Positions 1-5,378 are shown, counted from the stretch's first letter. The stretch: DNA of 5,378 nucleotides from an uncultured Gammaproteobacteria bacterium (GCA_945788675.1 CALZMY010000240.1:1-5378); one strand, 5' to 3'. Program-made: numbers and translations. Notes: generated by a model not told the origin, from the sequence alone.

Positions 1-806
1 AGGCCGTGCACGGAGCCGAGTCCCACCTGTGCCAGAGTGATTCCCGAGAGGCAGGCGGCATAAGCCATATCGGTCTGTGCCTTTTCTGCGGAGGCTCCAT
101 TTTCATACCAGTCAAACAGCGCGTCTCTTGCCGATAATAGACCGCTTTGCGCTAGCGCATCGCTAAATGGATTGGCATTGATTGATGTATATGATTCCAT
201 CAGCTGCGTGATGGCATCCATCCCGTTGGCGGCGATCATCGGTCTGGGGCATGTGGCGAGCAGGCGTGGGTCCAGGATGGCATATTCTGCGACGAGTTTG
301 TCATCGCGAAATGATTTTTTAAAACCATCTTTTCCTGATTGACTAAGAACCGCATTTTTGGTGGCTTCACTGCCCGTACCAGCGGTGGTTGGAATGGCGA
401 TAAACGGTATCGTCGGACCGCGATAGGCGAGCTGCGGGCCGACCCCTTCGAGGAAATCCATTACTGAGTTTTCGATCTTCAAAAGCCCGGCGATTGCCTT
501 GGCCGCATCAAGCGCACTGCCTCCACCGAAGCCGACTACACAGTCGATATTATCATTGCGGTGATCAGTCGTAATCTGGTCGATCAATGACGGCGAGGGT
601 TCGTTATTAATGGCCGCATAAAAAGTGTCGATGTTTTCATTTTTTAGTTGAACGTGCAATGCATTCCATAAGGGTGTCTGTAGGTGAGATTGTTTACCAG
701 TGATAAACAGCACACGTTTGCCGAATGTTTTTATAATGGCGGGGAGTTTATCGAGACTGCCCGAGCCAAACTCAATGCGTGGCAGTCGTGCTACGGAAAA
801 CTGCAT
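1..806 (-). CDS. Iron-containing alcohol dehydrogenase, C-terminus cut by window edge
   Basis: The first 268 codons of a group III (iron-containing) alcohol dehydrogenase-type oxidoreductase are visible; the C-terminal part lies beyond base 1. The family interconverts alcohols or hydroxy-acids with aldehydes or ketones using NAD(P)H in the cytoplasm. Visible motifs are the dinucleotide-binding GFGGGSALDAAK (about residues 92-103), the TTAGTGSEAT signature (140-149), metal ligand Asp197 in NGMDAITQLMESY, and His267 in GSVHGL. At the position where FucO-type enzymes carry a metal-binding His (D-A-x-T-H), this protein has Gln201 (DAITQ). From memory, that Gln also occurs in an uncharacterised Fe-ADH branch. 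The start is the ATG at 806-804, which directly follows the TAA stop of the LsrG-like gene with no base between. A weak AAGG ribosome site sits 11 bases upstream inside that gene, so translational coupling is likely. The substrate is unknown. Family call is firm; specificity is open. Confidence 0.93.
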   Translation of the reverse strand, partial: MQFSVARLPRIEFGSGSLDKLPAIIKTFGKRVLFITGKQSHLQTPLWNALHVQLKNENIDTFYAAINNEPSPSLIDQITTDHRNDNIDCVVGFGGGSALDAAKAIAGLLKIENSVMDFLEGVGPQLAYRGPTIPFIAIPTTAGTGSEATKNAVLSQSGKDGFKKSFRDDKLVAEYAILDPRLLATCPRPMIAANGMDAITQLMESYTSINANPFSDALAQSGLLSARDALFDWYENGASAEKAQTDMAYAACLSGITLAQVGLGSVHG

Positions 807-1109
807 TTATTGCGCTACCTTTGGCAATAGGCCGATTAGCGGTTCGCCTCTGCGTGGAGAGGCCATCCAGTCAGCGACGCTATCGCGCCATGTTAGATAA
901 TGGGCGGTCTCTTTATGTCGCCTGGCTTCATCCTCATTGGTATAGGCTTCGTAGAGTATAAAACGGCAGGCATCTTGCGGGGATTGCAGCAGATCAAAAC
1001 GCAGATTTCCTGGCTCCTGAATCGAGGCGTTGTGGTTTAGTTCTGTTGCGGCGATAAAACCAGCAACATGTTCTGCCTTGACGTGGATATGAACGAGTGT
1101 GACATGCAT
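807..1109 (-). CDS. LsrG-like antibiotic biosynthesis monooxygenase (ABM) domain protein
   Basis: A complete 100-residue protein of the ABM ferredoxin-like fold. It strongly resembles E. coli LsrG along its length as I remember it: MHVTLV at the start, then NH..SIQEPGNLRFDLLQ.P (about residues 25-45), RF.LYEAY..E (49-60), HKETAHYLTW (65-74) and GLLP near the end. LsrG isomerises the phosphorylated form of autoinducer-2 in the cytoplasm, while other ABM proteins are small oxygenases or quinol monooxygenases. No other lsr gene (lsrK, lsrF, lsrR, transporter) is visible, so an AI-2 role is not established and I give no symbol. The start at 1109 gives the LsrG-type N-terminus, but only a weak GAGAA-like ribosome site precedes it. 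The gene abuts the downstream Fe-ADH gene exactly (TAA then ATG), implying co-transcription and possibly sequential steps. A possible -10 (TACACT, minus strand, 1150-1145) lacks a good -35. Confidence 0.88.
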   Translation of the reverse strand: MHVTLVHIHVKAEHVAGFIAATELNHNASIQEPGNLRFDLLQSPQDACRFILYEAYTNEDEARRHKETAHYLTWRDSVADWMASPRRGEPLIGLLPKVAQ

Positions 1110-1219
1110 AGTGAATTCTCAGTTTCGAAGCAATCGTGCCACAAAGTGTAGCAGTTTATCGTGTTAAGAGAAGTGCGTGGTGATTGTGCGGGAGTGGTGT
1201 CGACGCTGAAGTCAGGCGA

Positions 1220-1248
1220 TAACAAGGGGTGCAACGCACCCCTTGTTA
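1220..1248 (-). terminator. Hairpin downstream of arsM, probable terminator
   Basis: A perfect 13-bp inverted repeat with a 3-base loop. On the plus strand the left arm is TAACAAGGGGTGC and the right arm is GCACCCCTTGTTA. It begins 34 bases past the arsM stop and lies before the LsrG-like gene, so it most likely ends the arsR-arsM transcript. On the minus strand the stem is followed by TCGCCT rather than a clean U-run, so termination may be imperfect; only the closing GTTA of the stem gives U residues. A protein-binding palindrome for the downstream gene is a less likely alternative. Confidence 0.7.
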
Positions 1249-1282
1249 AATATTTGAAGCAGATTGAATGTGCTTGCCTGAT

Positions 1283-2158
1283 CTAGCAGCAACCACCACC
1301 GGGCTTGGTGCCTTCGATGCTCGCTGAGACCACATAGTCGGTGACGTTGTGGTCAGGTGCCCAATCGCGAATGAACTCTTTGGACTCATCTTTGGGTTCG
1401 ATGCGCACATCAGTGAAACCAGCAGCCTTAATCATTGCCTCAAGTTCATCAATCAATGAGGCATTTCCCATGCAACCGGCGATCAGGGCTGGGTCATTAC
1501 GCATCTCGTCGGGCAGTTCAACGGTGGCCACGACATCGGATATTGCAAGGCGTCCACCCGGTTTGAGCACGCGGAATGCATCGATAAAGACCTGAGGTTT
1601 GTTCGGCGACAGGTTGATGACGCAATTAGAGATGATGACGTCGGCAGTCTTATCTGGCAGAGGCAGATGTTCAATCTCGCCGAGGCGAAACTCGACGTTA
1701 TTAAACTGGCCCTTTTCTGCATTGTTACGAGCCTTGCTTAGCATGTCCGGGGTCATATCAATGCCGATGACGTGGCCGCTTTTACCAACTTCATGTGCGG
1801 CTAGAAAACAGTCGAAGCCACCGCCAGCACCGAGGTCTACGACCGTTTCACCTGTTCTCAATGATGCAATTGCGCGGGGATTACCGCAGCCAAGTCCCAT
1901 GTCTGCTCCGCTAGGCGCCTTGGCGAGGTCTTCTTCGCTATAACCGATGCGGGTCGAAATCAGGGTGTTGATGGCTGCATCATCCGAGACGCCACAGCAG
2001 CTACTTTCAATGCCGATGGCTTCGCTGTTGTTTTCGGCTCGTGCGACCTGACCATAGGCATCCCGCACACTTTGACGATGTGTATCTTGCGATGCGTGGC
2101 TGTTATCATCGGGTGGAGAGCAGTTTGAGGTAGGTTCACAACAGCTGGATTGGCTCAT
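1283..2158 (-). CDS. arsM: Arsenite S-adenosylmethionine methyltransferase ArsM
   Basis: A complete 291-residue class I methyltransferase that transfers methyl groups from SAM to As(III), giving methylated and eventually volatile arsenicals in the cytoplasm. SAM motif I is VVDLGAGGGFDC (106-117), followed by the acidic GIDMTPDML (132-140) and LKPGGRLAISDVV (198-210). The ArsM cysteines are present: CC at 54-55, Cys91 in GLGCGNP, Cys179 in ISNCVINLS and Cys229 in IAGCMGNA. The last two are 50 residues apart, as in the algal CmArsM. Extra cysteines lie in the N-terminal tail (6, 7, 13) and in the terminal GGGCC (290-291), which could help capture arsenic. The ATG at 2158 has AAGGA 7 bases upstream (2170-2166). 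The gene follows arsR by 39 bases on the same strand and ends before a strong hairpin, so it is the last gene of an ArsR-controlled operon. The protein length is normal for the family. Confidence 0.96.
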   Translation of the reverse strand: MSQSSCCEPTSNCSPPDDNSHASQDTHRQSVRDAYGQVARAENNSEAIGIESSCCGVSDDAAINTLISTRIGYSEEDLAKAPSGADMGLGCGNPRAIASLRTGETVVDLGAGGGFDCFLAAHEVGKSGHVIGIDMTPDMLSKARNNAEKGQFNNVEFRLGEIEHLPLPDKTADVIISNCVINLSPNKPQVFIDAFRVLKPGGRLAISDVVATVELPDEMRNDPALIAGCMGNASLIDELEAMIKAAGFTDVRIEPKDESKEFIRDWAPDHNVTDYVVSASIEGTKPGGGCC

Positions 2159-2197
2159 GATTGATTCCTTTTGGTTTAGATAGATGTCATTGTCGGT

Positions 2198-2515
2198 TTA
2201 GTCGGGCTGGAAGAAGGAACTTAACGCTTTTAATTTTTCAGGTTCAACCCAGCATTCAACGTTTTTACCTTTACGTTCCATTTCTACAAGCCCCGCACGA
2301 TTGAGCTCTTTGAGGTGGTGCGATAATGTGGAGGGGGCGATGTTGAGCCCTTCGCCAAGATCGCCCACGCAGAATCGTACCGCGATAGTCGCGTCGCATT
2401 TGGTACCGGGTGCGCAGCAGTTCATCAATCGGCTAAAAAGCGCTAATCGATTGGGATTGCTGAGTGCTTTAAAGGCATTGGTAAATCTGTTTTGCAGGAC
2501 AGTATAATTCGACAT
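2198..2515 (-). CDS. arsR: ArsR/SmtB-family arsenic-responsive repressor
   Basis: A complete 105-residue winged-helix dimeric repressor. FKALSNPNRLALFSRLM (15-31) is the usual helix alpha1-alpha2 region. NIAPSTLSHHLKELNRAGLVE (58-78) is the DNA-recognition helix-turn-helix, and ERKGKNVECWVE (80-91) is the wing. In E. coli ArsR the arsenite site is CVCDL; here the same place reads FCVGDL, so the second Cys is a Gly (Cys49 kept, Gly51). Instead, an insert of about 14 residues between helices 2 and 3 carries CCAPGTKC (Cys33, 34, 40), and Cys88 lies in the wing. From memory this CC-x5-C layout recurs in arsR genes next to arsM, so it is probably an alternative As(III) site. No ribosome site precedes the ATG at 2515, and the promoter places the transcript start within about 2 bases of it, so the mRNA is probably leaderless. 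The gene heads an operon with arsM and probably represses itself. Confidence 0.95.
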   Translation of the reverse strand: MSNYTVLQNRFTNAFKALSNPNRLALFSRLMNCCAPGTKCDATIAVRFCVGDLGEGLNIAPSTLSHHLKELNRAGLVEMERKGKNVECWVEPEKLKALSSFFQPD

Positions 2516-2528
2516 GTTTCGAACTATA
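2503..2528. promoter_or_regulatory. Candidate ArsR operator, inverted repeat over -10 and start codon
   Basis: An imperfect 10-6-10 inverted repeat. On the minus strand the left arm is TATAGTTCGA (2528-2519), the spacer AACATG (2518-2513) contains the arsR ATG, and the right arm is TCGAATTATA (2512-2503). Nine of ten arm positions are complementary. ArsR/SmtB repressors bind such dyads as dimers at their own promoters. Here the left arm includes the -10 box, so binding would block RNA polymerase directly. The dyad is seen in the sequence; its binding by this ArsR is inferred. Confidence 0.65.
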
Positions 2529-2551
2529 GATGTTTTTCAGTTGGCTGTCAA
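2523..2551 (-). promoter_or_regulatory. Sigma70-type promoter of arsR-arsM
   Basis: Reading the minus strand, a consensus -35 TTGACA (2551-2546), a 17-base spacer and -10 TATAGT (2528-2523) lie directly upstream of arsR. The ATG begins only 7 bases after the -10 hexamer, so transcription should start at or within 1-2 bases of the start codon. This match and spacing are the best in the window. The -10 box lies inside the candidate operator. Confidence 0.85.
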
Positions 2552-2612
2552 ATGTAAAGTGGATAGGTGGCATTGTATTTATATTGAATTTGAGTGAGGA
2601 TACGATGTTGTA

Positions 2613-2805
2613 TTTAAGGAGGCTCTGATTAAGTGTCAGGCGACCGAAGGAAGTGCCCGTGGTGCGAGGAGTGAAGCGACGAAGCAATCTCCTAACTAGA
2701 TGATTCTTATCAGGTTGAGATTGCCGCCCTAAAGGATTTGGACTTCCAGTCCGTCACGCTCCGCTCGCAATGACAGAAAATGTAATTAATCAGAGATTCC
2801 TTAAA
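2613..2805. mobile_element. MITE-like non-coding element with terminal inverted repeats
   Basis: This 193-bp stretch occupies most of the gene-free interval between arsR and the small exported protein gene. Its ends are 20-bp inverted repeats, TTTAAGGAGGCTCTGATTAA (2613-2632) and the complement of 2786-2805, matching at 18 of 20 positions. If the outermost TTAA on each side is counted as target DNA, it would be a 4-bp duplication, but this is ambiguous because TTAA is itself palindromic. Inside are two inverted copies of a TTGCGAG..GAG/AGCG...GCAATCTC motif (2662-2691, and the complement of 2717-2774), and the whole could fold into a long imperfect hairpin. There is no transposase and no credible ORF, so any movement would depend on an enzyme encoded elsewhere. 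It could instead be an old intergenic repeat of the REP/ERIC type. Confidence 0.7.
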
Positions 2806-2881
2806 GGTATGGCTGATTAGATTGTTGCAGGTTAGCGTATCTTGGTGGTAAGAACGCGAATACCAATTTTGGTGCTTAAAT

Positions 2882-2887
2882 GAGGAG
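2882..2887 (+). promoter_or_regulatory. Ribosome binding site of the small exported protein
   Basis: GAGGAG lies 6 bases before the ATG at 2894, good Shine-Dalgarno spacing that fixes this start over the out-of-frame ATG at 2889. The leader between the repeat element and this site (2806-2881) shows no convincing -35/-10 pair. The best candidate is TTGCAG, 18 bases, TAAGAA, which is weak. Confidence 0.75.
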
Positions 2888-2893
2888 TATGCG

Positions 2894-3241
2894 ATGAAGA
2901 GAAATAAATTGAACATAGCAGGGAAGCATTTCTCTATTATTACTTTTATGATGGGGGCATTACTTTTTACCTCAGGACAGGCGAATGCAGATTTCCTTGA
3001 CAAGATTACTGAATCTTTGAATGAGTCGGGTACAAAGGCGGATATGGCTAAGGGGACGATCGATAATAGAGTCAATAAGGTTGATGATATTAAAGCTCAA
3101 CTTGATCAGACCAGGGCGCAGATAGCTGAAGCAAAGGCTCAGTTAAGCCAGACCAGAGCCAGGCTAGATGAGACTAAACAAAAGAGCGAGACTACGCTGA
3201 ATGAGGTTAAAGATCTGGCAAGTGTTGTTGAGGATGACTAG
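2894..3241 (+). CDS. Small exported coiled-coil protein of unknown function
   Basis: A complete 115-residue protein. The N-terminus is a typical Sec signal peptide: basic MKRNKLNIAGKH, hydrophobic FSIITFMMGALLFTSG (13-28) and an AxA site (Ala30-Asn-Ala32) with cleavage predicted before Asp33. There is no lipobox cysteine, and the mature chain has no cysteine. The mature 83 residues are strongly charged and helical. From about 62 to 107 they form a predicted coiled coil containing two 14-residue repeats, AQLDQTRAQIAEAK (68-81) and AQLSQTRARLDETK (82-95). The protein is therefore probably a soluble periplasmic or secreted alpha-helical oligomer. I do not recognise a named family. It is the only plus-strand gene, has a strong ribosome site, and is convergent with the c-di-GMP enzyme gene 81 bases downstream. 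No partner is apparent. Confidence that it is a real gene is high; its function is unknown. Confidence 0.85.
   Translation: MKRNKLNIAGKHFSIITFMMGALLFTSGQANADFLDKITESLNESGTKADMAKGTIDNRVNKVDDIKAQLDQTRAQIAEAKAQLSQTRARLDETKQKSETTLNEVKDLASVVEDD
3095..3178 (+). repeat. Two 42-bp tandem repeats encoding 14-residue coiled-coil units
   Basis: Within the small exported protein gene, codons 68-81 and 82-95 are related in sequence (AQL.QTRA.....K pattern). This suggests growth of the coiled coil by internal duplication. The DNA copies have diverged, for example gctcaacttgatcagacc against gctcagttaagccagacc, so the duplication is not recent. Confidence 0.6.
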
Positions 3242-3259
3242 TCAGGGATTAGTCATTTT
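3234..3259 (+). terminator. Weak possible terminator overlapping a stop codon
   Basis: ATGACTA (3234-3240) and TAGTCAT (3250-3256) form a 7-bp AT-rich stem with a 9-base loop, followed by three more T. The left arm runs into the TAG stop of the small exported protein gene. The stem has little GC, so this is a tentative call. Confidence 0.3.
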
Positions 3260-3322
3260 GCTATCTGGAGCCAACTAATGTTGCTTACTGAAAGATGGAG
3301 GGGGTTTTTCAGGAGGTGCTTG

Positions 3323-5378
3323 CTAGTCGATTAAAACCTGGGGTTTCCCGAAGAGATAGCCTTGAGCGTAGTCGACGCCAAGCACCTTGAGTTTTTTGAG
3401 GACCTCCTCATTTTCAACGAACTCTGCGATGGTTTTCATACCGACGACGTGGCCAATATCGTTAATTGAGCGGACCAGAGCAAGATCCATCGGGTCATGA
3501 GTAATGTCTTTGACAAAGCCACCGTCAATCTTAAGAAAATCGACCGGCAGGTTTTTTAAATATAAAAATGAAGACATGCCTGAGCCGAAGTCATCAAGCG
3601 CAAAACGGCATCCCTTCTTTTTGAGGGCCCGTATAAAACGAGTGGCGCTGGTCAGGTTGACAATCGTTGCAGTTTCTGTGATTTCAAAACAGATTTTATT
3701 GGGTTGAATATTATATTTTTCAAACAGGTTGATAGTGTATTGCAAAAACTTATCATCACCTACCGAGTGACCGGAAAGATTGATTGAGCACATTTCGAGC
3801 TCTGCAAGCGCATCTTTTGAGTCACTTAGCCATTCAAAGATGGTATTGATTACCCAACGATCCAGTTTAGGCATCAAATTGTAGCGCTCTGCTGCGGGCA
3901 GGAACGAATTGGGCATTGCAAGGGTGCCTTCTTCGTCTTTCATTCGGATCAGGACTTCATAGTGATCGCCACCCGTATTGCTCTTGCCAATGGGGGTGAT
4001 ATCCTGTCTGTAGAGCGTGAAATTATTATCTTCAAGGCCTTGTGTGATGCGTGACACCCAGCGCATTTCACCATGGCGTTGTGCGACAGTAGTATCGTCT
4101 TCTACATAACTGTGTATTCGGTTTCTCCCGGCTTCTTTGGCTGCATAGCAGGCGCTATCGGCAATGCTTAGCACCACGCCAATGCTGCCACTATTGCTAT
4201 TAATTGGTACCAGGCCGATACTCATGCCAACGACAAAACTATTTCCTTCCCAGGTGAAACGGTATGATTCGACAGCTTCACAGAGGTTTTCTGCAACGTT
4301 TCGTGCTTCGTCTGAGCCGCAATATTCCAGCAGCACTGCAAATTCATCACCGCCGAGTCTTGCAAGTGTGTCGTGTTTACGCATCTGAGATTGTAATAAG
4401 GAAGTGATTTGTCGAAGCAGTTCGTCACCGGCGGCATGGCCGCAGGTGTCGTTGACAACCTTGAACTGGTCGAGGTCCATATAGAGCAGGGCATGTTCAT
4501 ATTGATTTACATGGGCCTGTTCTATTGACTGCTCAAGGCGCTCCTCAAATTCTCGTCTGTTGATTAGACCCGTTAAGGCGTCATGACGTGCCTGATAAAT
4601 CAACTGCTGGGAGAGTTTGCGTGATTCAGTGACGTCATGAAACACCATCACGACCCCGATCAATTCTCCAGACTGGTTGCGGATAGGGGCAGCAGAATCT
4701 TCGATGGCTATTTCGCTGCCATCTTTACAGATAAGTACGGTGTGATTGGCAAGCTCGACAATGCGTCCTTCACTAATACAGCGTTCTACTGGGTTGACAG
4801 ATTTCTCACGTGTTATTTCATTTATTATTCTGAAGACATGCTCTACCTGATGTCCAGAGGCTTCTTCGTGGCTCCAGCCGGTAAGATTTTCAGCCACCGC
4901 ATTGACATAGTCAATCCTGCCATTGATGTCAGTAGTAATGACAGCGTCACCAATGGATTCAAGGGTTACCTGAGCGCGCTCTTTCTCTTCAAATAGCTCT
5001 TTTAATGCCTTATCAAGTTCTTGTTTGCGTTGCGCAATCTTGTCGATCATATTGTTGAAGTTGTCGTACAATTCACCGATTTCATCATTGCTCTGCTTCT
5101 CGGCACGGAAGGTATAGTTCTCATCCTGAGCGATTTTGTGAGTGGCTTCTGTGAGCTTGATAATTGGGCCTGAGATAATATTCTGTAGGCGAATGGCGAG
5201 GTAATATGATAGGGCAATTAACCCCAGTATGATGTAGAAGATAGTTAATAGATAGGTGTTTATCTTATTGTCCAATGCCTGAGTCGAAACACGTAGGTAG
5301 ATGTGTCCATAGAGTTCATCACGATAGGTGATGGGCTGATGCACATGCAGCCACTTATCTTTATATTCTACTAATGAG
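3323..5378 (-). CDS. Membrane sensor with HAMP-PAS-GGDEF-EAL domains, N-terminus outside window
   Basis: This is the C-terminal 685 residues or so of a bifunctional-type c-di-GMP enzyme. The frame stays open to the right edge, so the GTG at 5344 is not taken as the start. Numbering from that codon, the order is: end of an extracytoplasmic sensor region (to about 29), TM helix YLLTIFYIILGLIALSYYLA (31-50), HAMP (about 51-105), coiled linker, PAS (about 123-238), GGDEF (about 245-412) and EAL (about 430-673). The cyclase motif is an intact GGDEF (331-335), with an RKHD inhibitory site (322-325) exactly five residues before it. Phosphodiesterase residues are also present: Glu463 (in EVL rather than EAL), Asn522, Glu554 (EITE), Asp584-Asp585 (DDFGSG), Lys605, Glu641 and Gln661. 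Both activities are therefore possible, one perhaps tuned by GTP or c-di-GMP. The signal sensed is unknown. The preceding TM helix and the promoter lie beyond the window. Confidence 0.95.
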   Translation of the reverse strand, partial: SLVEYKDKWLHVHQPITYRDELYGHIYLRVSTQALDNKINTYLLTIFYIILGLIALSYYLAIRLQNIISGPIIKLTEATHKIAQDENYTFRAEKQSNDEIGELYDNFNNMIDKIAQRKQELDKALKELFEEKERAQVTLESIGDAVITTDINGRIDYVNAVAENLTGWSHEEASGHQVEHVFRIINEITREKSVNPVERCISEGRIVELANHTVLICKDGSEIAIEDSAAPIRNQSGELIGVVMVFHDVTESRKLSQQLIYQARHDALTGLINRREFEERLEQSIEQAHVNQYEHALLYMDLDQFKVVNDTCGHAAGDELLRQITSLLQSQMRKHDTLARLGGDEFAVLLEYCGSDEARNVAENLCEAVESYRFTWEGNSFVVGMSIGLVPINSNSGSIGVVLSIADSACYAAKEAGRNRIHSYVEDDTTVAQRHGEMRWVSRITQGLEDNNFTLYRQDITPIGKSNTGGDHYEVLIRMKDEEGTLAMPNSFLPAAERYNLMPKLDRWVINTIFEWLSDSKDALAELEMCSINLSGHSVGDDKFLQYTINLFEKYNIQPNKICFEITETATIVNLTSATRFIRALKKKGCRFALDDFGSGMSSFLYLKNLPVDFLKIDGGFVKDITHDPMDLALVRSINDIGHVVGMKTIAEFVENEEVLKKLKVLGVDYAQGYLFGKPQVLID

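Noticed and set aside
1122..1129. TTCGAAAC near the LsrG-like start, identical to 8 bases of the arsR operator region.
   Set aside because: There is no matching second arm at the right spacing, and an 8-base match is easily due to chance in this length. It is not enough to propose ArsR control of that pair.
1599..1943. A 114-codon plus-strand open frame opposite arsM.
   Set aside because: The minus frame encodes clear ArsM motifs over the same bases, and this frame's translation is low-complexity Ser/Pro/Leu-rich.
2710..3075. A 121-codon minus-strand open frame across the repeat element and the start of the small exported protein gene.
   Set aside because: It runs antisense to a well-supported gene and through the dispersed repeat. 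Its CHCERSVTDWKSKS stretch is the typical spurious translation of this repeat motif.
3288..3312. CTGAAA...TTTCAG hairpin past the c-di-GMP enzyme gene, as a possible terminator.
   Set aside because: Six AT-rich pairs with a 13-base loop and no following U-run in the minus direction are too weak to call.
4637..4996. A 119-codon plus-strand open frame inside the c-di-GMP enzyme gene.
   Set aside because: It is antisense to the conserved PAS/HAMP coding region, and its translation shows no recognisable domain. It is a shadow frame.
5342..5344. GTG as the start codon of the c-di-GMP enzyme.
   Set aside because: The frame remains open to the window edge, and the upstream residues continue a plausible sensor region (KDKWLHVHQPI). 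A membrane sensor of this type also needs a first TM helix before it.

Overview
The window is 5378 bp of moderate-GC bacterial chromosome. It most likely comes from a gammaproteobacterium: the LsrG-like and GGDEF/EAL proteins resemble that class, and there is a clear sigma70-type promoter. This assignment is inferred from protein style only, because no rRNA or other phylogenetic marker is present.

From left to right: (a) 1-1109, minus strand, holds an LsrG-like antibiotic-biosynthesis-monooxygenase (ABM) domain protein followed with zero spacing by an iron-containing alcohol dehydrogenase that is cut by the left edge. (b) 1220-1248 is a perfect 13-bp hairpin that separates this pair from the operon upstream. 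(c) 1283-2515, minus strand, is a two-gene arsenic operon, arsR-arsM. It encodes an ArsR/SmtB repressor with a cysteine cluster inserted between two helices and an As(III) S-adenosylmethionine methyltransferase with extra cysteine pairs at both ends. Its promoter is near consensus (TTGACA, 17 bp, TATAGT), and a 10-6-10 inverted repeat overlaps the -10 box and the arsR start codon. The geometry implies a leaderless arsR mRNA and self-repression. (d) 2613-2805 is a non-coding MITE-like element of about 193 bp with 20-bp terminal inverted repeats. Inside it are two inverted copies of the widespread TTGCGAG...GCAATCTC dispersed-repeat motif. (e) 2894-3241, plus strand, encodes a small exported coiled-coil protein of unknown function, the only plus-strand gene. 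(f) 3323-5378, minus strand, is a large membrane c-di-GMP enzyme (TM-HAMP-PAS-GGDEF-EAL) whose N-terminus lies beyond the right edge.

The arsenic pair forms one functional unit: ArsR senses arsenite and derepresses ArsM, which methylates it. The LsrG-like/ADH pair forms a second unit whose substrate cannot be read from the sequence. The c-di-GMP protein and the small exported protein are convergent and show no evident functional link. I see no CRISPR array, tRNA, rRNA, transposase or phage gene. No wholly new multi-gene system is evident. The most unusual points are the start-codon-centred operator with a leaderless arsR, the variant ArsR cysteine set, and the fused-stop LsrG-like/ADH pair.
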